The notes below the pieces were generated by a model. The model had not been told where the DNA came from and made no database searches. It saw nothing but the letters and a program-made list of their open reading frames with translations. A stretch of DNA of 64,000 bases from Siphonodentalium dalli. Lineage: Eukaryota > Mollusca > Scaphopoda > Gadilida > Siphonodentaliidae. Below, piece after piece: positions 10,977-23,482 of the stretch. A program made the translations under genes and the position numbers. The stretch's first letter is position 1; each line of letters opens with the position of its first letter. The DNA is taken from positions 202,174,244 to 202,238,243 of the forward strand of contig CP136061.1 in assembly GCA_032622095.1 (NCBI GenBank). Direction: 5' to 3'.

Positions 10977-11192
10977 ACAGTAATGCCCTAGATAATTGAC
11001 TCCTCAACCACAGCAGAATTATGGGTAACTTTTCAGGATTTAGTCAGAAATATGGCTTGTTGCCATTCATCGGAAAGCTCTCACAGAGAGCTTTCCGATG
11101 AATGGCAACAAGCCATATTTCCGACTAAATCCTGAAAATTTACCCATAATTCTGCTGTGGTTAAGGAGTTTATTATTTAGGACATTATTGTT
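10977..11192. mobile_element. TA-target palindromic MITE, nearly full length
   Basis: Best copy of the family. Left arm from ACAGTAATGCCCTAGATAAT, centre at CTCTCACAGAGAG (around 11090), right arm back to GGACATTATTGT. At the same place copy A holds the same MITE split by nested elements. Confidence 0.8.
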
Positions 11193-11235
11193 TTATCATT
11201 TCCTGTTCCATTCCCCCACATAACAATTGACTTAC

Positions 11236-11550
11236 AATCTATGATAAGGCAGTATTCATCAGGGCTGTTTACTTCTGGGTAAAGGTTTAACGATGTCCTC
11301 CCACTAATTGTTCCATGCTGCTCTGTACACTGAGAAATCATTGGAGTCATTCCTGGCGAACCTGCTTCAAAGGATGACGAGCATGGCTCAGTGCCTGCAT
11401 TCGTATACACGATAGATATTTTGAAGGTGTCTTCAGTCATCAGTACGCATTGGCATAGCGTCATATCATTCATGACAGGTCTGACAAGGACCTTGTAATA
11501 TCCACCAGGAACAGATTTAGAGTATGAATATTCAGGGCAAATGTCGATCA
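11236..11550 (-). CDS. Exon B3: core of Cys-rich (possibly CUB-like) domain
   Basis: 315-base paralogue of exon A3 with the same acceptor (tgttttcag) and the donor GTAAGT, and all six Cys kept. Replacements relative to A3 are scattered and mostly mild: LLRPV to LVRPV, CQCIL to CQCVL, FKTS to FKIS, GTQPC to GTEPC, GSEGM to GSPGM, TIRG to TISG. No stop or frameshift. Codon frame and splice sites are intact, so this domain appears functional as DNA. It is joined upstream to microexon B2 across an intron enlarged by MITEs and a 2.07-kb TTAA element. Confidence 0.8.
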
Positions 11551-11592
11551 CTGAAAACAAACACATAAATTATTGAGTGGCTTTAGCCATGA

Positions 11593-11897
11593 TACAGTAA
11601 TGCCCTAAATAATCGACTCCTTAACCACAGCAGAATTATGGGTAATTTTTCAGGATCTAGTTGGAAATATGGCCTGTTGCCATTCATCGGAAATTCACCA
11701 TGTATAATGGTCAACAACAGGTACATTAATTAATGCCCTAAATAATCGACTGCTTAACCACAACAGAATTATGGGTAATTTGCTCACAGTGAGAGCTTTC
11801 CTATGAATGGCAACAAGCCATATTTCCGACTAAATCCTGAAAAATTACCCATAATTCTGCTGTGGTTAAGGAATCGATTATTTAGGTCATTACTGTA
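11593..11897. mobile_element. Chimeric TA-target MITE carrying foreign flank
   Basis: TA target duplication is shown by the empty site in copy A (catgaTAaagacc near 4340). The left third is normal MITE (ACAGTAATGCCC...CATTCATCGGA), then it switches abruptly to AATTCACCATGTATAATGG, which is unique intron sequence from 12150-12185, and continues as the MITE that sits there. See findings. Confidence 0.75.
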
Positions 11898-12181
11898 CAA
11901 GACCAAAGTTATTGGCATCATGGTTATTACTGGATGTTGATTGAAACAAATATTTACGATAAATATTTTGTCAATATAATACCCAGCCTTTCAGTATAGT
12001 TAACGTTTGTACAGACACATACCCATATTTTTATTTGGGGACACCTGTTTTTGTGCCAAGAATGTCCCCCAATAAACTAAGGGGATTAATCATTCTAAAC
12101 CACATTGTGGCTCCTACTAGTCTCCAAATTAACCCTGAGTGTACTGGTATAAATTCACCATGTATAATGGTCAACAACAGG

Positions 12182-12360
12182 TACATTAATTAATGCCCTA
12201 AATAATCGACTGCTTAACCACAACAGAATTATGGGTAATTTTCTCTCAGTGAGAGCTTTCCGATGAATGGCAACAAGCCATATTTCCGACTAAATCCTGA
12301 AAAATTACCCATAATTCTGCTGTGGTTAAGGAATCGATTATTTAGGGCATTATACTGTAC
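12182..12360. mobile_element. TA-target palindromic MITE
   Basis: Inserted at GGTA|CAATC; copy A has the uninterrupted GGTACAATCAATGAT at about 4616. The centre is shortened (TTTTCTCTCAGTGAGAGC). This copy is the apparent donor for the chimera at 11593-11897. Confidence 0.8.
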
Positions 12361-12652
12361 AATCAATGATATTTAGGAATTCATAGAGTTAGTGTTGATC
12401 CCATAATTAAATTGGGTTTCATAATTTGGGCACCAATACCTGTTACAAGTACGAAATCAGTCCAGGATAATCTCTGAGTTTGCAATATTGTGATAGTGTC
12501 CTTACAGAACAACACATCTTAACAGTTATGTGCTTAACATTTTCTTGTTCGATAATTAAGAATTTGCTAAACTGCTAATAAGAGATTGCATTCAATTATG
12601 AGCATAGAGGAGTAGTATGGTTGGTATTTTGTTTTGGGGATCTACAAAGGGG

Positions 12653-12832
12653 TACAGTAATGCCCTCAATAATCGACTCCTTAACCACAGCAGAATTATG
12701 GGTAATTTTTCAGGATTTAGTCGGAAATATGGCTTCTTGCCATTCATTGGAAAGCTCTCACCGACTAAATCCTGAAAAATGACCCATAATTCTGCTGTGG
12801 TTAAGGAGTCGATTATTTAGAGCATTACTGTA
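12653..12832. mobile_element. TA-target palindromic MITE
   Basis: Ends TACAGTAATGCCC and GCATTACTGTA. Copy A reads straight through at GGGGTAGCTGTATC (about 4910), giving a clean TA duplication. The right arm lacks the GAATGGCAACAAG segment. Confidence 0.85.
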
Positions 12833-12856
12833 GCTGTATCAATAACAGAAGTTTAT

Positions 12857-14925
12857 TTAACCCTTTCAGTGCCAGGGGCCTATCTCATCGGCCCTAATTT
12901 ACGGTCTGTAAAATCGGCCATAAAAAAATATTATTTTTTTTTATAGATTTTTTTTGGGTAAACTTAAAGGATTACTATGCTCATGAAACAACAAAACTCT
13001 ATCGGAAAGCCACCCCTATTGTGATCACAATGATCCAAGTCCCATAAAAATCGCATAATAAATAAGCCGAGAAATAAATAAATAATACCGCCACTGGCTG
13101 TCGGCTGTCTCCGTCGGAAAACCTCGCATGAAGTCAAGCGAGGTAAACTAATTAAAAACACGGAATCGGAGTTGGAGTTAATTATGTCTACCTATATGAC
13201 AATGGAAAATCCGGAATAGACACTAGCGCGTGATGGAATTACTGGAGATTTGTCTTAAGCGCTGTTTGGAAAGTTAGTGTTTTGACAAAAAACTATAGAA
13301 GGCCGATTGAGCGGGGTAGGTAACACTTTCATGTCAAAAATAAAGCTTGTAAAAACACGAGCAGGCATGTGAACTCTATTTGCATGGGTGCGTGTTCACG
13401 ATGTTGTTTTAATTTTCAGTATATATGCTCATATATATTTATAAGTATGCATATCGGAAGTTCGTGTACATGTATTGACCTGTATTGGTGTAATCAGTAA
13501 TAATCACGATGACAACTGTCCCTTTATCTTGACGCAATAAAGAGCGTTCACTATTACGCCATATTGCGAATAAAGAACGCTTGTATATATGATTACATAT
13601 ATTAAACTGGATTATTATCTATACTTCAAAAAGTTTTATATATGATTGGATGTTTAAACGAACCACGGCGAATTACGTTTATATATTTTATAATCCTATT
13701 TGTATGCGTAATTGACACATAGAGGTCGAGTTATGACCTGCATATTCAATAGACAACATCGCTAGAGTGCTAATTTTATAGGCCAATAACCATGCATAGA
13801 CACAGTGAATTTCCATCAGTGACAGTCGGCAAGATTGTTTGGGGGTAGCTAGGGAAAGCAATATTCCGAAATATATATAAACACCATATTGCCCTATAAT
13901 ATATACATGATTCATAAACAAGAAAAATGAACTTATCATTACATATTGGTAATGAATGACTTGATTATAATTGATTAAATCCGACAGCAATAAACCAATT
14001 TTGTTTTTGTTTCACCGCGATACGATAAATTAAAATGAAACGCTCTTTATTGACACACGACAAAGGGCATCTGGAGATTGGAATGTTTACGAGATGATAA
14101 TTGCCTAATAACTGTGCAAGTCTTCGCATATATATGCAATATTTATATGAATATATAAAATATCATATAACTTGGACTATTCCGGTAACGATAAAGACAT
14201 TTAATTACGAGAACGGCGATGTTTTCGGTAAGGTTTTGCATTCGCAGTGTGATAACGTGACAATCCTCAAATGCTGTGATCGACTACATGCAAACTTAAA
14301 ATACTGCCGTAGCGTATCTATGCGTTGTCGATGGGTCACCACATGATCGATCACGTGCTATGCTTCTGATTACATGTGACAATCACATGATCGGGCCGAT
14401 GATCACGTGACTTCGTCTACAACAAAATCTTCGGCTAACTTCGGAATTTTTTTTAATCGTTATAAAAATAACGAATGGCGGCCGAATATTAGAAAATTAT
14501 ATGCGCCCAAATGGACATTATATATATATAGTATCGATATATTGAAAAAAAATATTATTGTTTTTTCAGCACCGTATTCCTTTAAGCATGGTATAGCGAA
14601 TTTAAAAACTGGATAAAACCTTGGGGGCATGTTATAACTCAACACTATCACCAAGTATTCATAGTAATAATTTTGATGCCCATGAAAAACGTAAGATTCC
14701 CTGGCACTAAACCACAAGATAAGTCTGGCACTGAAAGAGTTAAAGAATATAAGAACAAATTATTAAAATTGTAAAAAATAATAACAAATGATGAAAAATT
14801 GTCAGGCCAATGCATTCTCTTATATATGCGAGGTGATCTATGGTCGACTCGCATATATAAGAGAATGCATTGGCACAGGGTATATGGGTTGATACAAAAA
14901 TCAGACTTGGCACTGAGAGGGTTAA
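12857..14925. mobile_element. 2.07-kb TTAA-target DNA element, non-autonomous
   Basis: The left end TTAACCCTTTCAGTGCCAGG and right end CTTGGCACTGAGAGGGTTAA are inverted matches. The site is TTAA on both sides, and copy A preserves the empty site GTTTATTTAAGCATAAATTC (TTAA at 4939-4942). TTAA duplication is the mark of piggyBac-like transposition (known). The interior has only short unremarkable frames (such as 13688-13990 minus), so no transposase was found. It contains an inner inverted repeat (CAATAAAGAGCG at 13535 and its inverse at 14041-14052) and, near the right end, the AGAGAATGCATTGGC palindrome. The 388-bp copy at 52059-52446 shares both ends. Confidence 0.85.
13535..14052. mobile_element. 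Inner inverted-repeat element with AATAAAGAGCG ends
   Basis: CAATAAAGAGCGTT at 13535 faces AACGCTCTTTATTG-type sequence ending at 14052. The same AATAAAGAGCGTT motif occurs at about 27465 and 58535, and a near match at 8885, suggesting a mobile-element terminus. The target duplication is not clear. Confidence 0.45.
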
Positions 14926-15227
14926 GCATAAATTCAACAAGAAATTCCAATAAATTTCAGAATTTATGAAGTACATGTACATAAATTGGGATAAACACAA
15001 ATTTATTGGCATTTATACCTAATAAATGTGAAACAAAATTCCATTTTTCGGGCAACTGCAAAGGGTGGTTAGCTGTATCCATAACATATAGGTATTCCAT
15101 CTAAACAAATATATGTATACCTTTTGAAACAGCACATCAAGTCGTTCTCAAAATGTGAGTAAGATAAAAAAATACAGTTTTGCATTTATATGACTGCATA
15201 GCTTCAATCATCCAAACACACTCTTAC

Positions 15228-15251
15228 CTTCAGCTCCAGATTCGCAGACAT
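15228..15251 (-). CDS. Exon B2: 24-base microexon
   Basis: Paralogue of 5270-5293. Acceptor gtacttccag, donor GTAAGAG, 24 bases, phase 1-1, reading VCESGAE. The preceding intron holds the 6.1-kb giant foldback and the 1.2-kb insertion, so the intron to exon B1 is about 9.9 kb, against about 2.6 kb between A2 and A1. Confidence 0.7.
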
Positions 15252-15365
15252 CTGGAAGTACAAAGGATTATAATGTAAGGACGAGGTTAGAATATAGATG
15301 ACAAAAGTGTTTAGAAAAGATAAGCAATCTTTGCTTTTCATGGTAGTAATATTCAAATATTAGAT

Positions 15366-18300
15366 GAGCGGTCTTGGCCCCAATGGGGCTTATTTTTCGA
15401 GTTTAATTTTTTTCTTTACACACGGAAAAATTATACATCATATGAAAGTAATGATGTAGGCTTCATGTTCCGCCCTGCTGTAAAATGTGAAAGTGGTGCC
15501 GTTGCCATGGAAACAGAATGTAAACAATGTAGACACAGTTTGATATTAAACCATTTCCGTAAATGGTAAAAACTAATTTAAGCCCATTCTAGGACAGGAA
15601 CAGATGTTGAAGATCATTTATTGATGATTTGTCCGCTATAACTATGTTCCAACGATTCCAGTATTAAATAGGATGCACATATAGGTTATACGGGTCTTTA
15701 TTGCCATTTTGGGGTGAAAAATGGTGATTTTTGCAAAAAATGCGATAATTTTGGAATTGGAACATTTATTGAATACTACATTGGTTACAGTAATACTTTA
15801 TGCATTATTATGATGGCATCATACGTGTACTTAAAATTAATTTGGATAAAACTGCCGAAAAGGCCCAATACCAAGAGAAATACCTGTTACCATGGAAACG
15901 ATATTTAAAAATACAAAAAATGCCGTTATTGGAAAGAAATGAAGACCTATAACCCTTGCGACACAATATAACTTTTTGAAATTTATTTTTTATGACATGC
16001 ACTTTTAATCCAGACTTCTGTGTTGGGTAATTGATGCGGTTTATTCAGCTGTTGTCATGGAAACGGACCAAATTTCGCCAAATAATGATGTTTTTTTCCC
16101 ATAGAGCTGACATTTAAAGCATGTAATTTTATGAAGCAAAGCATATTATGACAACCCGTTATAGATGTCTCAAAACCTTTTTCAAAGATTACTATTTCCC
16201 AATTATCCCAGTAGTAGCTAGGGTGCACATATAGGATATGAAGGTTTTATTGCCATTTTGGGGTAAAAACTGTTAATTTTTGCAAAAAATGCGACAATTT
16301 TGGAATTGAAACATTTATTTGATACTACATTGGTTACAGTAATAATTTATACATATTATGATGGCTTCTTACGTGTGCTTCAATCTAGTTTTGATAAAAC
16401 TGCAGAAAAAGCCCTATACCCTGATAAATACCTATCACCATGGAAACGATATTAAAAAATACACAAAATTTCATTATTGGAAAGAAATGAAGTTCTATAA
16501 CCATTGCGACACAAATTAACTTTTTGAATAATGAATAATGATGTTTTCCCCTATAAACCGGACATTTAAATTGTGAATTTTATAAAGCAAAACATATTGT
16601 AACAACCTGTTATATGTATCTCAAAATCTTCAACTCATATATATAATACAATAGGGGATAAGAGCACCCCTAAGACGACTTTCCTGCAGGTTTGCCAGAC
16701 AAATTTACCATTATGTGAATGCACCCTGACATGGTACTCATCAGACTCAGAGTCCACGTGTTTTTATCAATTTATTCCCAATTTCTCAGCTGTTTCTGTG
16801 GATCTAGACGAAAATTGTCTAAATAGTGATGTGTTTTGCACAATTTTTTTTATTATTGGAAATTGTGTGAAAAATTACGGGTATGTTTGAAAACCAACAC
16901 CACGTATCTGGAAAATGCCATGATAGGATTTTAAAAGATTCGCTGTTCGGGAATTATGAAACTGATTTGAAAGCAAATAGTTGATGATTATAAGCTACAT
17001 CCCTAAATAGTAATTACCTGTACTTACTCAGAATAACGGCATAACAAGTTCCTGGAATATATCACATCCGAACCCCTTTGGGTCAAATGTAGACCTGCAT
17101 GATTAAAATGGGTCATGTAGTGTGATAATAGTGAGGATTGCTATGCAAATGCGGTGATATGGTGCGCCACATCTGCCTTATATCAAGCTCAGGCAATATA
17201 TCCGGTTAATATATCAATATATGTGGTTAGTTAGTCAATAGATGCAGCCTCTTTGCAATTATATTTGGCTACTTTGTCAATATTGGAGGTTAGTTAGTCA
17301 ATATATGCAGCTAATTTGTCAATATATGTGGTTAGTTAAGTCAATATATGCAGCTACTTTGCAAATATATGCAGCTACGTTTCCAATATATGTGGTTAGT
17401 TGGTCAATACTTTGTCCATTAATTTGGTTAGTTAGTCAATATATGTAGCAAATTAGTCAATATATTCGGTTAGTTAGTCATTATATGCAGTTTCTTTGTC
17501 AATAAATATGGTAAGTTAGTCAATATATACATCTATTTTGCCAAAATGTGCAATTGCATTGACAATATATCCAGCAACTTTATCAATATATATATATATA
17601 TATATGATTAGTTAGTCATTGTTTGCAACTGCTTAGTCAATATATGTGGTTAGTTAGTCGTTATATGCAACTATACTTAGTCAATATTTGTGATCAGTTA
17701 GTCATTATAGGCATCTACATTGTCAATGTATGTGGTTAGTTAGTCATTACATGCAGCTACTTAGTCAATATATGTGGTCAGTTAGTCATTATATGCAGCT
17801 ACTTAGTCAATATATGCGATCAGTTAGTCATTATATGCAGCTACTTAGTCAATATATGCGGTTAGTTAGTCATTATATGCAACTAATTAGTCAATATTTG
17901 TGGTCAGTTAGTCAATATATGCGGTCAGTTACTCATTATATGCAACCACTTAGTCAATATATGCGGTTAGTTAGTCATTATATGCAGCTACTTAGTCAAT
18001 ATATATGGTCAGTTAGTCATTATATGCAGCTAATTAGTCAATATATGCGATCAGTTAGTCATTATATGCAGCTACTTAGTCAATATATGCGGTTAGTTAG
18101 TCATTATATGCAACTACTTAGTCAATATGTGTGGTTAGTTAGTCATTATATTCATCTACTTAGTCAATATATGCGGTCAGTTAGTCATTATATGCAAATA
18201 ATTTGTCAATATTTGGTCAGTTAGTCATTATATGCAGCTACTTGGTCAATATATGCGGTTAGTTAGTCATTATATGCAACTACTTAGTCAATATATGCGG

Positions 18301-21300
18301 TCAGTTAGTCATTATATGCAGCTACTTAGTCATTATATGCGGATAGTTAGTCATTATATGCAGCTACTTGGTCATTATATGCGGATAGTTAGTCACTATA
18401 TGCAGCTACTTAGTCAATATAAGCAGTTAATTAGTCATTATGTGTAGATACTTAGTCAACATGTGTGGTTAGTTAGTCATTATATGCAGTTACTTAGTCA
18501 TTATATGCAGATAGTTAGTCACTATATGCAGCTACTTAGTCAATATATGCGGTTAGTTAGTCATTATATGCAGCTACTTAGTCATTATATGCGGATAGTT
18601 AGTCACTATATGCAGCTACTTAGTCAATATAAGCAGTTAATTAGTCATTATGTGTAGATACTTAGTCAACATGTGTGGTTAGTTAGTCATTATATGCAGT
18701 TACTCAGTCAATATAAGCAGTTGGTTAGTCATTATATGCAGTTACTTAGTCAATATAAGCAGTTAGTTAGTCATTATATGAAGCTACTTAGTCAATATAT
18801 GCGGTTCGTTAGTCATTATATGTAGTTTCTTTGTCAATATATGTGTTAGTCAGTCATTATATGCAACTACTTAGTCAATATATGTGATCAGTTAGTCATT
18901 ATATTTTGCTACTTAGTCAATATATGCGGTTAGATAGTCATTATATGCAGCTACTTTGTCAATATATGTGGTCAGTTTGTCATTATATGTAGCTACTTAG
19001 ACAAAGTAGATGCATATATTGACTAACTAACCGCATTTATTGACTAAGTATCAACACATAATGACTAACTAACCACACCTATTGACTAAGTAGCTGCATA
19101 TAATGACCAACTAACCATATATATTGATAAATTAGCTGCATATATTGTCAATGCAATTGCACATTTTGACAAAGTAGATGTATATATTGACTAACTGACC
19201 ACATTTATTGACAAAGAAACTGCATATAATGACTAACTAGCCACATATATTGACTAATTATCTACACATAATGACTAACTAACCACATTTATTGACTAAG
19301 TATCTGCATATAATGACTAACTAACTGCATATATTGACTAAGTAGCTAAATATAATGACTAACTAACTGCATATATTGACTAAGTAGCTGCATATAATGA
19401 CTAACTGACCACATATATTGACTAAGTAGCTGCATATAATGACTAACTGACACATATGTTGACTAAGTAACTGCATATAATGACTAACTAACCACATATA
19501 TTGACTAACTAACCGAATATATTGACTAATTTGCTACATATATTGACTAACTAACCAAATTAATGGCCAAAGTATTGACCAACTAACCACATATATTGGA
19601 AACATAGCTGCATAAATTTGCAAAGTAGCTGCATATATTGACTTAACTAACCACATATATTGACTAATTATCTGCATATATTGACTAACTAACCTCCAAT
19701 ATTGACAAAGTAGCCAAATTTAATTGCAAAGAGGCTGCATCTATTGACTAACTAACCACATATATTGATATATTAACCGGATATATTGCCCGAGCTTGAC
19801 ATAAGGCAGCTATGGCGCACCATATCACCGCATTTGCATAGCAATCCTCACTATTATCACACTACATGACCCATTTTAATCATGCAGGTCTACATTTGAC
19901 CCAAAGGGGTTCGGATGTGATATATTCCAGGAACTTGTTATGCCGTTATTCTGAGTAAGTACAGGTAATTACTATTTAGGGATGTAGCTTATAATCATCA
20001 ACTATTTGCTTTCAAATCAGTTTCATAATTCCCAGACAGCGAATCTTTTAAAATCATATCATGGCATTTTCCAGATACGTGGTGTTGGTTTTTAAACATA
20101 CCCGTAATTTTTCACACAATTTCCAATAATAAAAAATATTGTGCAAAACACATCACTATTTAGACAATTTTCGTCTAGATCCACAGAAACAGCTGAGAAA
20201 TTGGGAATAAAATGATAAAAACACGTGGACTCTGAGTCTATGTTTTGCTTCATAAAATTCACAATTTAAATGTCCGGTTTATAGGGGAAAACATCATTAT
20301 TCATTATTCAAAAAGTTAATTTGTGTCGCAATGGTTATAGAACTTCATTTCTTTCCAATAATGAAATTTTAATATCGTTTCCATGGTGATAGGTATTTCT
20401 CAGGGTATTGGGCTTTTTCTGCAGTTTTATCAAAACTAGATTGAAGCACACGTAAGAAGCCATCATAATATGTATAAATTATTACTGTAACCAATGTAGT
20501 ATCAAATAAATGTTTCAATTCCAAAATTATCGCATTTTTTGCAAAAATTAACAGTTTTTACCCCAAAATGGCAATAAAACCTTCATATCCTATATGTGCA
20601 TCCTAGCTACTACTGGGATAATTGGGAAATAGTAATCTTTGAAAAAGGTTTTGAGACATCTATAACGGGTTGTCATAATACGCTTTGCTTCATAAAATTA
20701 CATGCTTTAAATGTCAGCTCTATGGGAAAAAAAACATCATTATTTGGCAAAATTTGGTCCGTTTCCATGACAACAGCTGAATAAACCGCATCAATTACCC
20801 AACACAGAAGTCCGGATTAAAAGTGCATGTCATAAAAAACAAATTGCAAAAAGTTATATTGTGTCGCAAGGGTTATAGGTCTTCATTTCTTTCCAATAAC
20901 GGCATGTTTTGTATTTTTAAATATCGTTTCCATGGGAACAGGTATTTCTCTTGGTATTGGGCCTTTTCGGCAGTTTTATCCAAATTAATTTGAAGTACAC
21001 GTATGATGCCATCATAATAATGCATAAATTATTACTGTAACCAATGTAGTATTCAATAAATGTTCCAATTCCAAAATTATCGCATTTTTTGCAAAAATCA
21101 CCATTTTTCACCCCAAAATGGCAATAAAGACCCGTATAACCTATATGTGCATCCTATTTAATACTGGAATCGTTGGAACATAGTTATAGTGGACAAGTCA
21201 TCAATAAATGACCTTCAACGTCTGTTCCTGTCCTAGAATGGGCTTAAATTAGTTTTTACCATTTACGGAAATGGTTTAATATCAAACTGTGTCTACAATG

Positions 21301-21451
21301 TTTACATTCTGTTTCCATGGCAACGGCACCACTTTCACATTTTACAGCAGGGCGGAACATGAAGCCTACATCTTCTACTTTCATATGATATATAATTTTT
21401 CCGTGTGTAAAAGAAAAAAAAAAAAAAAAAAAATTCTGGTCAAGACCGCTC
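15366..21451. mobile_element. Giant foldback element, 6.1 kb
   Basis: The outer ends GAGCGGTCTTG and CAAGACCGCTC are inverted. Left arm (15366-17205) and right arm (about 19790-21451) are long inverted copies with few mismatches and small indels; the right arm lacks roughly 180 bp around 16560-16740. The centre is a satellite array that reverses orientation near 19000. Copy A keeps the uninterrupted intron (AAAAGATAGAAGCATTC, about 5357), so the element arrived after the segmental duplication or was lost from A. A 43-bp extra piece lies between the matching intron and the left end. No transposase frame. Inside each arm a segment of about 540 bp is duplicated in tandem (15660-16150 with 16200-16560). 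Confidence 0.85.
17205..19790. repeat. 42-bp satellite array with internal strand switch
   Basis: Two alternating 21-bp half-units (TTAGTCAATATATGCGG... and TTAGTCATTATATGCAG...) make a 42-bp period. Plus-sense units run from 17205 to about 19000, then minus-sense units from 19000 to 19790. The left part is about twice as long as the right. Long open frames through it (a repeating VSHYMQLLSQYM) follow from a period divisible by three and are not genes. Confidence 0.9.
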
Positions 21452-21739
21452 CTCTATATAGAAGCATTCTAGTGTTTATCAATAATAAATGTATGAATGA
21501 TGAACTTTAAAGGTTTGTGTTTATTTCAATTACCATCTTTCGGTCCTCTTCATATAAAAGCATTTATTATAAAATAGAGCAGTGATCACCACTGTGTGTG
21601 TAAAATCATTGGTTTTAAAATTGGAAATTGATTTCTCTTGAAAACCTAGTTGTTTGAATTTTTATTTCAGGCAGATTTGGTTTGTCAATAAAATTCCACA
21701 TAAACCCAACAAAGCTGCGCTGTTTTTATTTTGATAAAA

Positions 21740-22195
21740 GCATCTGCATTAAAGGTACTCAATCAGATTTGATGGTCCCCATATCATCAGATTCCAACAA
21801 CAGCAACAACAACATCTATGTGAAATGCCGCTTCAGTTATCAGAATTTATTAATTGCCCAAAAATAATGCTAACAGTCAATTATATAGTATAAAATGCCC
21901 AATTTTTTTTATTTATCAACATTTTGTTCAAAACAATTTGGCCGGATTGTCAGATATCTAACAACCAAAGCTGCTTGATTTTAGAGTTAGCCATCTTCAT
22001 CCACAATTTGGTACCAGACCGTCAGCTTGACAAATATTTGCCAAGCCGCCAAAAATTACATATATCAGGAAATAACAAATTTCAAAAATTTATATCTGAT
22101 CACTCTGAGGTTTGGTGGGTGGGTTCCTTGACTCGATTCATATATTTTTTACTCCCGAAGCCAAAGAAATAGTAATTTAGGAGCATTTATTCGGA
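21740..22195 (+). mobile_element. Partial copy of the AAGGTACTCAA TTAA-type element
   Basis: The left end TTAAAGGTACTCAATCAGA resembles the element at 26618, and the interior continues to GCCAAAGAAATAGTAATTT. The right end is missing. The corresponding block in copy A is 6960-7265. Confidence 0.5.
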
Positions 22196-22276
22196 TAATG
22201 CATATTTAACCCTTTAACCCTTTTTTTAATTGTTTATCATTTTTTATTCTGAAAAAAAATATATATATATATATAT

Positions 22277-23482
22277 GGGTCAATATTTCAAAAATGTGCA
22301 CTCTGGGTGAATAAAAAAACTAATTTTGAAACAAGAATACCGAAGGAAGTTAAATACTTATTATCAATATACATGGTTGGCAGGTACTGGAAACATGTGT
22401 AGTGCTAAAATGTCAATGTGGTTGCCATGGCAACCACCAGTAATCAGGCATGAGCCAAATTTGTGTTACTATCAACCAAATGTGTGGTGCTCTATAAAAA
22501 GAAAAGTTATTCTGACCAAAACTCGTTGTGCTTAACAGGTAGGTCATACCTACTGAATTCCACATATGATGCATATAGAAAATGATTTACATGTTAAGGT
22601 ATGGTCTGTTATCGCTTTCGTATGATAAAATGTTATAAATTTGGTCTTAGTTTGTTTTTGCAAATAATGTGGTCATGAATAATTTCCCAATCAAACTATA
22701 GGTAAGAGATAAAGTCCATTGGTCTTTACCTGTGGCAAAAAAATAGTAGCAACAATCCTCACTGGTTTTCTTAAGAGATGCATTTTATTACGGTGACACC
22801 AATGACATGAGGGTAACACCAATGACATTTATGGATTTTGTTTTGGACATAATTCTCCCTTCCTTTAAAAAACTGAACATTTCAAACAAATAACAAGATA
22901 CATACTATTTAAAAGGGGAAATACATTGTAGTACTATAGGTGTGTGTGAACTAACAACTGGCTATTGGCAATTCATGTGTTACTTCAAGCAATATGAAAG
23001 CAATTACCTTGAAATATTCTACCAACTAGTGATGTTTTCTTATCATAGACTGATTCCTATAATCTTATTAAGGAGGATTGTCAATATGGTAACACCAATC
23101 ACACGGAAATCAGTAACGGAGCAAAACAAGCAAAAATCTGAAATATGATGTCTTGCCACATGTTTTGGTGAGTTATTTCACAAAGAGCTTTTGTGATAAA
23201 TAAAAACAATAAATATGTATCATTTGCCATATATTTATCTTGAGAATTTCTCATGAAATTAGGTAAGTATGACCAGTAAATCAGGAAAACTGGAATGTGG
23301 CTCTAATAATGTGGTTGGAATAAATTTTGAATCTCAAGAAGTTCACTTTTTATACTTTCATGGAACCGCTGATGATACCACTGTCACAATTAAATGAAAT
23401 TATTGCAGGTTATTAGCGTGCTAACTGACATGTGTTCATGCCAACCAAAGTAACACCATTTTGCACCTGTTTTCAATATTGA
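22277..23482. mobile_element. 1.2-kb insertion with GGTCAATATT inverted ends
   Basis: GGGTCAATATTTCAAAAATG at the left faces TTTTCAATATTGACC at the right. Copy A lacks it (tatatatgtccttgggctc near 7335). Inside, the phrase GTAACACCAATGACA and variants recurs (22790-22835, 23088, 23450). No recognised coding sequence. The target duplication is not evident. Confidence 0.6.

Noticed and set aside
17730-18657. Long open frames with a repeated VSHYMQLLSQYM-like peptide
   Set aside because: The 42-bp satellite period is a multiple of three, so one frame stays open by arithmetic. No start context, splice sites or conservation; it lies inside a foldback element.
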